In this document: positions 46,590 to 58,346 of the stretch, in pieces
Numbering within the stretch: position 1 is the first letter of the stretch
Layout: every line of letters begins with the position of its first letter
NCBI GenBank assembly: GCA_036023115.1
Contig: JAYKKT010000079.1
Location: forward strand, 10,593,501 to 10,657,500
Origin: Brasenia schreberi
Lineage: Eukaryota > Streptophyta > Magnoliopsida > Nymphaeales > Cabombaceae
Reading direction: 5' to 3'
Length of the DNA stretch: 64,000 nt
Position numbers and translations under genes: made by a program
The notes under the pieces: generated by a model
Seen by the model: the letters and a program-made list of their open reading frames with translations, nothing else
The model's database searches: none
What the model was told of the DNA's origin: nothing

Positions 46590-48010
46590 TGATACACATA
46601 ATATTTACAACATATTTTTTCAAGGAGATTTAGTGAATATGAATATAGTATGACAAACGATATGATTGAAAGCCACTGTAAATAAAAACATATTTTGATG
46701 TATTTGAAGCAGGTTGAGATGTCAAACATACAACAAAGTATATTTATAATGTAAACATAAAAATTAGGAAGAAAGAGAGGAGATGTCAAAATGTTTTGCA
46801 ACAACTATTGTATAATTTAGACTTCCACTAGTATCACACATGGTACCAAAATTGTCAACAACATTATATTTGCACATGCTCATTGAGTGCAACTTTTACA
46901 TATATTTTGTAGGTATTAGAGTTTGATAGTATATATAAGACAAACATGTACGAGTTATTTTTTTCATGTGTTTAATGTTGTTTTTACATTAAACAATGCT
47001 TGTACATAATGTATAATTTGCAAGTGTAAGATGTCTTTCCTTAAGGTTGTAGGGTTTACGTCAACTAATTAAATATTTTCTATAGTCTTTATTTTTATAA
47101 GTGTAGAGAAGAAGGAGAAAATGCGTTAGGGAGTTATGCACTCCAAAAGCTTTATATGTGTAATTTGCAGTGACCATGATATAACTTTAGTGTATGTTAT
47201 TTAAATTGTATTTCTGAATACAACACATTTCTTGTATATATAGTACATTGCAAAAAATATTGAATGATTTGTCGTCAAACTGATAAGAAATAAAGATATG
47301 GCCAACATTTAGTGCGAGTTGGAGGAAGGTCGTCCAATCGTTAAATAATAACAACTATAAAGAGGTAGTGGAGGTAATGTAATTAAAATAGAAAAAAAAT
47401 TCTACTATGCTCTCTTATGTTAAAGAGCAATAGTGAAACCCATATAAGAAAAAATAGTCTCAAACATCAACAAATAGGGTGATTCATTATAATACTTATA
47501 TATAACTAATAACTATGTAAAATTGTTTGTTAAGGTATATGTATATCATTCACACATTTTAAATCTTGTAATGATTATTCTACAATAGTGAACATGATGA
47601 GGAGTGTATATAAAGTTGAAAGGGTTCCTCAGTAGCTCTACTGAAAGATTCAATATAATTTGGTAACAAATATATTTGTCTATCGAGTTGCATATTACAA
47701 AATTATAGGTAATGAGGAATCTCAAACCATCACCAAATATCATATTGACATGACATCAAACATCATTATAAATCTGCAAAAAATAATATTGTAACATGAG
47801 CTTGACTCAATTTTAAGAGAATATAATTGTGTTGAGATAATAGATTCAGAGCAAACTATATGTCAGTGTACATTGTGATGTTTGTATGGGTTGATGTATG
47901 CTCATGAGAACATTGTTCTCCTTAAATATGGTGAATTGATACAACTTCAATAATTGATCTATTTTAAAAGAAGCTTGACATGGAGGTGAAAATGCCCTAT
48001 ACCATTGATC
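46590..48010 (+). pseudogene. MULE/FAR1-like transposase pseudogene
   Basis: Three diagnostic blocks occur in order and at plausible spacing. VLEFDSIYKTNMYELF at about 46910 is the first catalytic-aspartate block (D.TYKTN.Y in MULE and FAR1-like transposases). FLSSSTERFNIIW at 47625 corresponds to the FL.SST..L...W segment. CQCTLCCLYGLMYAHE at 47861 corresponds to the SWIM zinc finger C.C.LR..HGLPCAHE, followed by GELIQL and KLDMEVKMP. Many stops and frameshifts separate them. Terminal repeats were not found, so element ends are unknown. Sequence from 46080 may also belong to it. Confidence 0.7.
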
Positions 48011-48967
48011 ATAATGATAAGATGCAAGAATAACTTTTATGAAGACAATTATTCAAAAGTTAAAGCAACAACATACTTGTAATAAATTGAGATAAGATGT
48101 TGGAGAAGCAATTAGGAAGGATATGAAAGTTGTTTGCATTTGAATGCCAATGCTCAATAAAACGCTCTATCACTTCATAAACCAATTCTTCCTATCTAAT
48201 CGACCCACTCGTTTATGCAATGTCAATCTAATTATTGGACCTCACTTCCCCTCATATAGTCATTCATACTATCAAAATACTCTAACGTATGTAGGTTGTT
48301 ACCACTTTTAGCCTTGTTTGCATATTTATATTGATATAGTAAATTGAAATCGTGAGTATTATACTTAAATATACAATTTTACTAAAATTTAAAATTAGTT
48401 TCTCTTGTCAGATTTTCTAGGCAGTGTGATCTTCAAAACTAGAAAGTAACCTTAAAATATTAAGAATCCATTAATCATCATTCTTCACCTATCCATATGA
48501 GTCTATACTTTCTATGTTATCATGATACTCTAACAACCCAATTTTATCATTATGCCATCTTCAAGTTATCTTTTATAAGATATTGTGTAACATTTTTAGA
48601 TGATACAATGATATTACGTCCTTCTACTCCTGCCTTTATGGTCATCTTTCTAAGATCACATCTAATCCCTTTTACTTCAGATTAATTTCCATACTATTTA
48701 TTCACACAATCAACTTTCTAGAATCATAGTTTCTCATTGTTTATTCATTGCAATAAACTTTTTGGAATCAAATATGACCTTTCTTCCTAACCCAAGTTAC
48801 TACCAAAGAGGTTTGGGGAGAGGAGATACTTACTTGGCTAGGGCTTTATCATTTTATAGAGAAGTTGATCTTTTATCAAATATGGAGTCCTACTTCCTTA
48901 ACTAAAAATTGTCACCTTTATCAACAAATTAATTGAAATTATAATCAATAATGATCAAATGCAAGTA
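48011..48967. other. No recognised gene
   Basis: AT-rich spacer between the MULE remnant and RTE fragment R3. I see nothing I can name. Confidence 0.5.
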
Positions 48968-50280
48968 AACTCCATATATGTCTTATGGTATCTTTCTACG
49001 TGTTCAAACCATCTTAAATAATTTTTCTTCATTTTGTCGATGTCACTCTTAATTTGTTTCTAATAACATCATTATGTATACAGTCTTTCCGTATGTGACC
49101 ATTCATTCATCTCAACATCTTCATTTATTCTACGAATATCTTTTATACATGTTGATGATTAACTGCCCAATACTCATCTCAACATCTTCATTTATTCTAC
49201 GAATATCTTTTATACATGTTGATGATTAACTGCCCAATACTGAGAACCATGTAATATAGTAGGTATAATTGGTACTTTATAATGTTTACCCTTCAACTTT
49301 AATGATATCTTCTTGTCACATATAATACATGATGTACTTCTCCATTTTAACCAACTTGCATTAATTCTATGCATAACATTTCCATTAATTTTTAATCATT
49401 CTTAAAAAATAAACCTAGGTATGTAAAACTTTCTTTATAAGGGATGAAATGTATGTCAATCTTAATTCCTAGGACATTTGAAGTAATTCAATGATAAAAC
49501 TTGTATTCCTTATATTTTATCTTTGTTCTACTAAGTTAAAATCCTTTATTTTCTAATGTTTCTCTCAATAGTTTCAATTTCTTATCAACTTTTTCTTCAA
49601 CTCATCCACTAATACAATGTCATCAGCGAATAACATACACCAAAGGATTTTATTTTAAATATGTTTTGTTAGCTCGTCAATGACCAATACAAATAAATAT
49701 GGACTTAAAATTGATCCTTAATGTAATCCAATATTAACCTTAAAGAATTTGTCATTTTTTCATGAGTCCTAATACATGTTTGTCTTCTTATAAGATTGAT
49801 GTATAACAAAGTGATATATCTCTTTTCCAAAGTTCTCCAAAGAACATCTCTTAGCATTCTATCATAAGTTTTTTGTAGTTTAATAAATGTAATGTAAAGG
49901 CTCTCCTTTTTTGCTTTAAAATATTTCATAAGACATGTAAATAGATGGATAGCCTCAATAGTAGATCTCCTTTGCATGAATTCAAATTGATTCTTTATTG
50001 TATTTGATATTTGTCTCAACATACATTCATAATTCTTTCTCATAATTTTATAGTACGATTCATCAACTTGATACCTCAATAATTTGCATAATTTCAAGTC
50101 TCCTTTGTTTTTTACGTGTATATTTGTATCCCTCCTCTATTCCTCAATCCTTTTTATTTTTTTTATATTCATTAAATAATTTTTTAAGTCAAGTAATATG
50201 TCTTTCTTAGAATTTTCCATAATAAATATGGTATGGTCTGACAAATTTATCAACTCTCATTAGTTCAAGAGCCTAAGTCG
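48968..50280 (-). mobile_element. RTE-type LINE fragment (R3)
   Basis: Collinear with the copy at 58.5-59.8 kb (for example GTGTTCAAACCATCTTAAA, TACATGTTGATGATTAACTG, CATTTTAACCAAC). The - strand frame at 49705-50097 contains the RT blocks NQFEFMQRRSTIEAIHL and FIKLQKTYDRMLRDVLW. The 3' end is cut off at 48968, and the 5' side stops near 50280 against the TRIM LTR. More diverged than R4 and R5. Confidence 0.88.
49108..49241 (-). repeat. 67-bp tandem duplication in RTE R3
   Basis: CATCTCAACATCTTCATTTA and the following bases recur with a 67-bp period (49108 and 49175). The other RTE copies carry this segment once. Confidence 0.9.
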
Positions 50281-50417
50281 AGCCTAAGTCTGACAGATGT
50301 ATCCCTCCTCCATTGGATGTCCGCCCCCCTCCTCCAATCTCCCACATGCTTTTTCCTCTTCAATGTGTTATTTGATCTTTTGCTATGCGAATCCCAAATT
50401 CCAACATGGTATCGGTT

Positions 50418-50580
50418 GAGTTGAAAATGTTGCAGCTAAAGAAGCTGTTGAAGATAACCAACTAGGAATGCTGAGTTGAAGATATTACAGTTAAAGAAGC
50501 TGTTGAAGATGACCAACTAAGAAGGTTGAGTTAAAGATGTTGCAGCCAAAAAAGCTACTGAAGATTGGTGGAGCCTTGAA
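50418..50580 (+). repeat. 55-bp repeat, three copies, in TRIM interior
   Basis: Units beginning GAGTTGAAAATGTTGCAG, GAGTTGAAGATATTACAG and GAGTTAAAGATGTTGCAG start at 50418, 50473 and 50528. Confidence 0.9.
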
Positions 50581-50822
50581 GCTGCTGAAGAACAGTCATG
50601 AAGGCTAATGAAGAATGTTGCAGTAAGGAAGGTTGCTCAAAAGTGGACAACCAAGAGGACTGGAAAAATCAGAAAAAAAAAGTTTTTTGGCAAGTTTGGA
50701 GTTTGAAGTATCTCTCCCAACTTGAGGGGGGGGTGTTGAAGAATATGCTTTTAGGATTAGTTTTAGTAAATTTGATGTTTTAGGTATTATTGTAATTGCC
50801 CATAGTACTAAGCAGTGTTGTC

Positions 50823-50895
50823 TGACGCGTATCGTATCGTGTATCGCTGGGCTCCACGATACGGGCGTATCGTATCGTATCGTATCGTATCGTAC
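50823..50895. repeat. Subterminal CGTATCG array, 3' side of hAT-C
   Basis: Repeated CGTATCGT units (including four head-to-tail GTATC units at 50870-50893), the likely class of sites bound by hAT transposases near the ends. The binding role is inference. Confidence 0.7.
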
Positions 50896-51141
50896 TTTAA
50901 TATTAAAATAATGTAAAAATAATTAAAAATTAATAAAAAATCGAAAAAAATCGAAAAAAATCAAGAAAAAATCAGGAAAAATCTGATAATTGCTTTAAAT
51001 TCATATAATGTAAGTTTAGTACAGATTGAGCATTCAACATTGAACAATTGCATCCAAATTTATATATTTTGAATCCAAAAAATAAAATACAGACATAGTT
51101 TACACTTTACAGTACACTACAGTTACATATAATGTTACATT

Positions 51142-53639
51142 TTACAAATTGTAATCAGGATCATCAACTAAATAATCTTCATCTTCTCCTTGTTGCAGAT
51201 CCTCATCATCATCAGCCACGCCCATACCTTCTTCTTCAAAATCAAATTTTTCATCACCATAATGTTGTTGCGCTCCTTCCAAATTAATCCAGGCAACGTC
51301 TTCTTCTGTTAGGAGGGCATTTTCTTCAGTGTCTTCCATAACCCAATCTTCTAATATATCAAAATTATCCAAACTTATTGGATCGAACTGACTTTCTTCT
51401 CTATTTACTTTTTTTAATTGCCTACGACACAAACAAAGATAAACAATTAGTAAGTAATATTAACAATTGAAAACTGAAGTTAAATAATATCGAATTGAAA
51501 ATTTGAAAGTAATACAACATTACCTTTCACGAAGGCGCATGTTACAACGAATATAAACCAAATCATTAAGCCTTTTGTGTTCCAACCTGTTGCGCTTTTT
51601 TGTATGGATGTGTTCAAAAACACTCCAATTTCTTTCACAACCTGTTGCACTACAGGTTTGGCTTAAGACTCTAACTGCAAAATCTCTAAGGTTTGGACAA
51701 TCACTTCCAAACCTGTTCCACCAAACATCTGTAAAGAAAATATAAACATTAGAGACATAATAATCCACAGTAATGTAAGATGGAACTTAAATATGAAAAT
51801 AAACAATGTACCTGGACGCATCGTAGAGCGGTTGCGAATTGCAACAGGCAAACCCATCAAGTGAAGAGCATTATCATATATCTCCATCTCTCGATGTATC
51901 GCATCTACTATGCTCTCATCAGGGACTAATCTGTCGATGCATTCAATGATTCCTCGATTAACCTCACCGTCCCTTTTGAAGGTTGCTGAGTACCTCAATG
52001 ATGGGTTTAGATAGTAGGCTGCTGCATGAATAGGCTGATGCAATTGTTTATTCCATCTACTATCAATTATTTTCCACACGGGCACATAATCTCTTTTTTT
52101 TCCATTAAAGTTATTTCTGATTGCTTCTTTTGCCCTGTCCATGGATTCATAAAGGTAGCCCATAGATGGTTTCTCCTCGCTGTCAGCCAATCTCAAAACT
52201 TTCACTAAAGGACAAGTAATTTTCAATAATCTGATACATGCATTCCAAAATGAACTTCTAAAAACCGTTTCTGCAATCTCATTTAACTTTCTGTTCCTTC
52301 TGTTTTGTGGCAACTCTGCAAATTGTTGCCACTCATCTGAGGAGAACATTCTCTTTAAAGCTTGCTTCTGTCTCACAATACTCTGTACAGATAAGAAGTT
52401 TGTTGCGAACCGAGTTGCAGCTGTGCGAAGAAGCTCGGCACCTTCTGTGTATCTCCTCATCATACATAAAACAAATGCATGGTTGTAAATAAATTTTGTA
52501 ATATCTTGGCAACACTCAGTTGCTGCCTTTATTTCATCCATCTCACCGATGTCCTCGAGGATGAGATCTAAACAATGGGCTGCACATGGTGTCCAGTAGA
52601 AAGTCCCATAAATATCAGCTAACTCCTTTCCGGCTGCTTTGTAGTTAGCTGCATTATCTGTAATCAATTGGACTACATTTTCTAGCCCAACCTCTTGTAT
52701 AACCTTATCAAATTCCTCTCGTAGGATCTCTGCAGTGTGCCTCTCCTCTGACATATCTAGAGATCTCAAAAACATGAGTCCTTTAGGACAATATACAAGA
52801 AAGTTTAGCAATGTCCTTCCTCGCCTATCGGTCCATCCATCTGCCATGATAGTGCATCCTGTTTCCTTCCACGATTGTCTCAAAGTCGAACAGTATTGCT
52901 GCACTTCAATCACGGTCTGATCTAATATCTTCCCTCTCAACTTCTGATAAGAGGGCATCCTGTATCCTGGACCAATGTTAGCAATTGCATCTGCCATTGC
53001 TTGAAAATGAAAACTGTTTGCTGCATTAAATGGAATGCATGTATCATAAAACCATCTGCCCACTGCAAGGTCTGCTTGATCGTGCAGTTGTTCTGAAGCC
53101 ATAGCAGCACGAATTCCTGGCTGAGCACCAGGTGTAGTGGAAGGAGGAAAGAACGAATGTATGCTAGAAGAAGAAGCTCTTCCTCTACTCCTTCCTGAAC
53201 TTCCTCTTCTGCCACCTCCAAAGTCTTCAGATGCAACCCTCTTTCCTCTGCTAGGTGCTCGCGAACTGCTACTACCAATATCTGTTCTAGCATCTGAAGG
53301 CAAACTATCAGTGAATCCAACTCCAGTGGCAGTAGCATCATCAGCTTCTTCACACATCTGGAAATCATCCTTTTGTTGTCTCCTTTCCTGTATGCTCTCA
53401 ATCATCTGCAAGCATTGCCATTTAATACCTTCTGGCACACTTCTAACTCTGCCTGTGCATGGAGCAACTTCTTTCCTGGTTCCTGCTAGGTGGTGTTTCA
53501 ACCTTGAAATTCCACCACTAACCACCTTTTCACAAAATAAACATCTGATTTTTAACCTTGAACCCTCAACTGGTATACCCCACTGCCATGCCGGATCATC
53601 AGACTTTGAATGAGAGTCTCTACCACCCCTTCCTGCCAT
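51142..53639 (-). CDS. hAT transposase, BED zinc finger / DUF659 / hAT dimerisation, 770 aa
   Basis: Read on the - strand, coding exons 53639-51812, 51728-51524 and 51421-51142 join across GT-AG introns (83 and 102 bp) without a stop to 770 residues. A 191-bp leader intron (53860-53670) is also likely; ATG 53639 follows it closely. A BED-type finger spans about residues 25-65 (C33, C36, H50, C61). A basic serine/glycine-rich stretch lies at 125-165. The DUF659/RNase H-like core holds TIMADGWTDRRG (D267) and LITDNAANYKAAG (D328), then WTPCAAHCLDLILEDIG. The dimerisation region has CSATGCERNWSVFEHIHTKK (E641, W644). A strongly acidic tail ends QQGEDEDYLVDDPDYNL. It should act in the nucleus, cutting and pasting elements with these termini. 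Many plant genes of this fold are wrongly annotated as host genes; here the enclosing terminal repeats settle its nature. Confidence 0.93.
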
Positions 53640-53994
53640 CTCAATGAGTACTTTAATTCAAACAAAAACCTGAAAATAAAAGCACTTCGTAAATCCCCCA
53701 ATCTTCAAATAACACTCAAATCGAGTGTCTCCCACTTCATGAATGCAATAAAAATCGTATACACACACTTAATAACTTCATATTTTGTCATTCAAAAAAA
53801 AAAAACCCGAAATAACACAAAAAACAATAAATATAAAGGAAAAAAACATTAAAAATATACCTAAATCCGAGTTTGGAGGCTTGGACGGACACCGTAGGGC
53901 ACGATTTTAGAGCTTTGAACACCAAGGAGGCGAAAATCGACTCTTAGGGAGCTTGAAGAACCCAAAAGGAGAGAGGAAACCCGCGAAAAATCGC

Positions 53995-54208
53995 GGGTTT
54001 CCCTCGGCCCGGGACCCTTTATAAGGGTCCCAGGGCGTATCGCCCGTATCGTACGATACGGGCGATACGCACCGTATCGTGCGATACGGGCCGTATCGCA
54101 CGATACGGTGCGATACGCCCGCACATGCGATACGGGGGCCCGTATCGTATCGTGGTGGCCCACGATACGATACGTATCGCACCGTATCGTACGATACGGT
54201 GCGATACG
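53995..54208. repeat. Subterminal palindromic CGATACG array, 5' side of hAT-C
   Basis: About 170 bp in which CGATACG and CGTATCG alternate, forming nested palindromes (for example CGTATCGTACGATACG at 54044-54059 and again near 54184). It is extremely GC-rich compared with its surroundings. Confidence 0.85.
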
Positions 54209-54431
54209 GACAACACTGGTACTAAGGGCATTTTGATCATTTTATGTTTTAAAGCCCATTATATAAGGACTAGAAGTTTGTATTAGGGTAAAGAAGTTGT
54301 AATTAAGAAAGAGGGAAAGAGAGGGGGGCGGCCTCCATTGGAGCTCCGCCTCCCTCCTCCAATCTCCCACATGCTTTTTCCTCTTCAATGTGTTGTTTGA
54401 TCTTCCGCTACGCGAATCCTGAATTCCAACA

Positions 54432-55556
54432 ACACCTCCTTCCGGTACTAGAAGGATGTAATATAATGGGCATCTAGAGATGAGAGATAAATAAACCTAA
54501 CATCATAAAGTAAATCAGGTGGTTTGTCAAATTATCAGTTCCCTCGTGATAAAAAGTCCCGGCACTATCACTCTAGTACTGAACAACCACTATGAAAGTC
54601 ACAGATGACAGTCATCCATAACGTTTGACCAGGCCCAACTCCCTGAATAAATGATGGTGTGATTTGAACCATGAGTATCAGTATGTTAGGACCAAAGCTA
54701 ATGGTGGGCTTACAGGTAATATACACAATCACACTCAGAGAAGAATGCAACCATATTCATATATCATTCAAACAAGACTTCTCCAGTCCATCTCCCGAGT
54801 AATCCAATCTGGGTTACCGATATGCAATAGAATATGGCACAATAAATGTAGAAACAAGGTAATAAACAATTGTGTATCTGAAACAAAGATTTATAACAGT
54901 AATTCGACCCTCTTATTTCAATGCAGACTGCTAATTTCTCCTGTGATCAGGTTGCAGTATGCTAACTACCATGGATACAATCTTTCCTTGTATATATTCA
55001 CATGATTACCTCGATATTTTTGTCTTTGACATAAATATTTTCTGTATATGTTAATAGTTGGCTGATCTATACTGGACACAATAGATCATTGATGGTTTTA
55101 TAGTTCTATTATGATATTTAACTTCCACTTTTCGTTATATCTTAATTTTACATGTAAGGTCTCCATTGGCTAAGTATTTAAAATTATCTTTCTTGCAAAT
55201 GCATATATACCAAATTTGACTTTTCTATCATCTGTTTTTGTTGAGATTTTGAAGTAACATTCCATGTATCTTCTCTTTGTTCTACTAAGCCGAAAGAGCT
55301 CTATTTCGAAGGTTTTTGTTTGATAGTTCAAGCCTATTGTTAACTCCTTTCTGGTTTCGTATAGTACCACAACAGTATCTCAACAAATAATATGCTCTAA
55401 GACAGTAAAGCTAAAATGTGATTTGTTAGTTAATATATAACCGAAGTAAAATGATGCATCTTCATAAGCCCTTATACATGTTGGTACTCCAAGATCTATG
55501 TCCTTTACAAGGCTGAGGTCCTGTCTTCTCCAACGTTGTCCAAAAGTATCTCTTGG
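54432..55556. other. No recognised gene; possible RTE scrap
   Basis: Mostly AT-rich. Around 55255-55310 the phrase ACATTCCATGTATCTTCTC followed by TTTGTTCTACTAAGCCG resembles R4 at 59021-59066, suggesting a short RTE remnant. I see no gene. Confidence 0.4.
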
Positions 55557-55559
55557 TAT

Positions 55560-55866
55560 CATGTGTGTGCTTCTGGAGGAGCACGCATGCAAGAAGGAAA
55601 TTTGAGCTTAAAACAGCTCAAATATCTTCTGCTTTATATAATTATCAATCAAATAAAAAGTTATTCTATGTATCAATCCTTACATCCCCTACTACTGGCG
55701 GAGTGACAGCCAGTTTTGGTATGTTGGGAGATATCATTATTGCCGAACCCAATGCTTACATTGCATTCGCGGGTAAAAGGGTAATTGAACAAACATTGAA
55801 GAAGACAGAACATGGTGGTTCGCAAGTAACGGAGTATTCATTCCATAAGGGATTATTTGATTAAGC
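55560..55866 (+). pseudogene. accD: Plastid accD fragment in nuclear DNA (NUPT)
   Basis: The sequence encodes [14 protein letters not shown], then after a small deletion and frame change [59 protein letters not shown] and FHKGLFD. This is the carboxyltransferase core of plastid-encoded acetyl-CoA carboxylase beta subunit. The N-terminal and zinc-finger parts and the end of the protein are absent, the frame is shifted near 55605, and a stop follows GLFD. It lies among nuclear repeats. Best explained as plastid DNA moved to the nucleus; a functional nuclear accD would need a transit peptide and a complete core. Confidence 0.88.
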
Positions 55867-57566
55867 CTTCTAGAAGATCAATAAATAATATGTAGAACTT
55901 TTCTTTTTAACCGTATAGTAATCTACAGAGCATAAGATTTTGGAGGCAATAATCTAAATTGGTTCTTTTGTGTAATAAATACTTTTCTTAACCTTCCTAT
56001 TCTCATTTAAAAATTTTTGCCCAAAAGCATTTATTAGAAATTCATGTTAAAAAATTTCAATGTCATGCCAATATTATCTTTAAAAATAGATATCTGCCTG
56101 AAAGCTTTTTAGCCCTTCTCTATTCTCATCAGTTTCTCATAACCATGGGCTACTTCTTGGTTATCAGAGATGGATGTGAAATGGGTACAAGGCACTCCTA
56201 TGAATCGAGCTTTATATGTTTGAAGCATGAATCATTTGAAACTTGCTTTCCAAATTTTTGGACTGTGTTCCTTATTAATGCTCATATGAGTATCTAGGAG
56301 TCACTTATACAGATATCAAAATGCATATAAGTTGATAAATTCTATCACAGGAGCATTTTTAAATCGTTTGACTTCTAAAATTAATTTTTGTACCAAAATA
56401 AATATTTTATCAATTTAATAAAGAGCTATTTTTTATAACTAGCATATGAAATGATTTTAATACAGAAACTTTCAAGTAATATTCAAGACAATTTCAGTAA
56501 ACAAGTCATCAATGGAATCTCAGAATAAATATGAAAATTTATAAGAAAATAAAAAATTTCAAAAACAATTGAATTTACCCATTGAACGTTATGTGTCCTC
56601 TGATCTTCTGGCTGGACTCTCGGAAGTTGCTGACTGAGTATTTGCATACCCAGGTATGATTTCCTGAAAATGGCCTATTCATTTCACTTTTGAGAATAAA
56701 ACTGGATCTTTCTGATTGTAGGAGTTTTCAAATTAAAAATGATTTTGGAATTTGTTGCTCATGGTCGAAGATTTGCCAATGTCAGTCTTTTCTTGCCATT
56801 GGTTGCAGCATTTCATGCCAGTAGTCTGGAGGTGTGTGGAGCCCTTAGAAAAGCATTATTGTGAAGCTGTCAGCACCATTTTCAAGATATTCTCTACCAA
56901 GTTCTACAAAGCTTTGTAAGCACATTCAGGAAGGCCATTATGTTTTGCACCGCATGAAGCAATGCAAGTTAGATAAAGAGCTACAAGCAGACTTCCCATT
57001 CTGTTCAAGTTCTTATAGGTGTGATATTTCTTATTTGAATGCTGGAGTCGATAACGTCACAAAGAAAAATGAAAAAACAGACCAGATGAGTTGATATGAA
57101 CCACAATAATTTGAATGAGACACTATGACTTCTAGTTTAGTCATAGATCCTCAATCTATATTTGTAGAAAAAAATTCATTGAACAATGGAGTATCAGAGA
57201 AGAAGTTTCTAGATCCACAAAAGCTGTGTACATAAGACATCAAAATCTCTTAAATTTCTGTATGAAGTTAACATCAATTGGGTAATCAAGTCTAAAAAAG
57301 AAATATTAATCTCCCATGGGAGGATTATCACAATCTTACAAGATCGTGCCACCTTTATCGATCTTTATTCTCTTACTTACCTCAGTATATCCCCCAAATA
57401 GAAATATTGTTCTTGAATTAGGGAATGTCGCCATCTTACAAGATCGTGTCACCAGTTCTCAGTCTTCGTTGGTTACTTGATGGGAAGAGTTCCTTGGGGG
57501 AAGAGGTACAACTAGTGCAACTGCCAATCCTATGTTATGTGAAGTCTAGAAATGCTTGGTCGATCC
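55867..57566. other. No recognised gene
   Basis: AT-rich. Short frames at 56861-57094 and 57425-57694 lack recognisable similarity, and the latter overlaps the GLR C-terminal exon on the other strand. Confidence 0.5.
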
Positions 57567-57835
57567 TCAAGCAAGAGAAGCAGATATGTCATGACCGCTA
57601 TGGCTTCCATAGCTTGAACCTTCTTGATGCTTATCTCGGTCTTGTCTACTCATCCTATTTGAGACATTCTCTTCTCTTTCATTTAAGAACTTGATAAAGT
57701 ACCTGATACTAAAGGTAAAAAATATTGCAAGTGCAAGGAAGGATGTCACACCGCAAATAAGGAAAAGACCACAGAAACTCTGCAGTCCAAGTTGATTTGT
57801 AGATGCATCACTGCTCTGCTTGGCACACCCAGTCA

Positions 57836-58027
<192 letters not shown>

Positions 58028-58346
58028 TCATGTGCATTTATGAGTAGCTATAGCATAAATAGGCAAAGTGAAACTCGTGTATTTTGATTGACTTGCTTAC
58101 TCCTCGTATTATAGAAGCAACAGAATTTTCTCAAAAAAATTACCATTTTGTTAGGAATTGATAAAATATTAATCATTCAGATACAATTAACAAAGAAGAT
58201 ATCATTTTATTTAAGAAATCGATTCTAGATTATCATTTAAGAGATTGGTTCCAGATTATCCTTTGGGTGAAAGCAATGGTACTTAGTTGCTGCTGTGAGA
58301 GTTCGTAGCTCCTGGATGCCAGTAACTTGATTGGAAAGAAAGTATA

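Larger units (their letters stand above)
50813..54218 (-). mobile_element. hAT transposon copy C, apparently complete (3,406 bp)
   Basis: Ends CAGTGTTGTC (50813-50822) and GACAACACTG (54209-54218) are perfect 10-bp inverted repeats. They are flanked by identical 8-bp target duplications GTACTAAG (50805-50812 and 54219-54226) within a TRIM 3' LTR. Subterminal zones are packed with CGATACG/CGTATCG motifs. One - strand gene encodes an uninterrupted transposase after removal of consensus introns. Structure and integrity suggest a young, possibly still autonomous element. Copies A and B are its decayed relatives. Confidence 0.95.
50307..54431 (+). mobile_element. TRIM-like small LTR element, split by an hAT insertion
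   Basis: The 5' LTR remnant (50307-50406) ends ATTCCAACA, followed at once by primer site TGGTATCGG. The purine tract CAACTTGAGGGGGGG precedes the 3' LTR, which starts TGTTGAAGAATATGC at 50734 and ends ATTCCAACA at 54431. Removing hAT-C and one target copy gives a 284-bp LTR. The interior (50407-50733, 327 bp) has no coding capacity and consists largely of three 55-bp units. Size and organisation fit a terminal-repeat retrotransposon in miniature. Confidence 0.85.

Noticed and set aside
51520..51768. Separate small gene starting MDYYVSN on the - strand
   Set aside because: It is exon 2 of the hAT transposase plus intron read-through; consensus splice sites join it to the larger frame.
55553..55864. 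accD frame considered as a functional nuclear acetyl-CoA carboxylase beta gene
   Set aside because: Only a ~100-residue core piece with a frame change and no transit peptide or ends.
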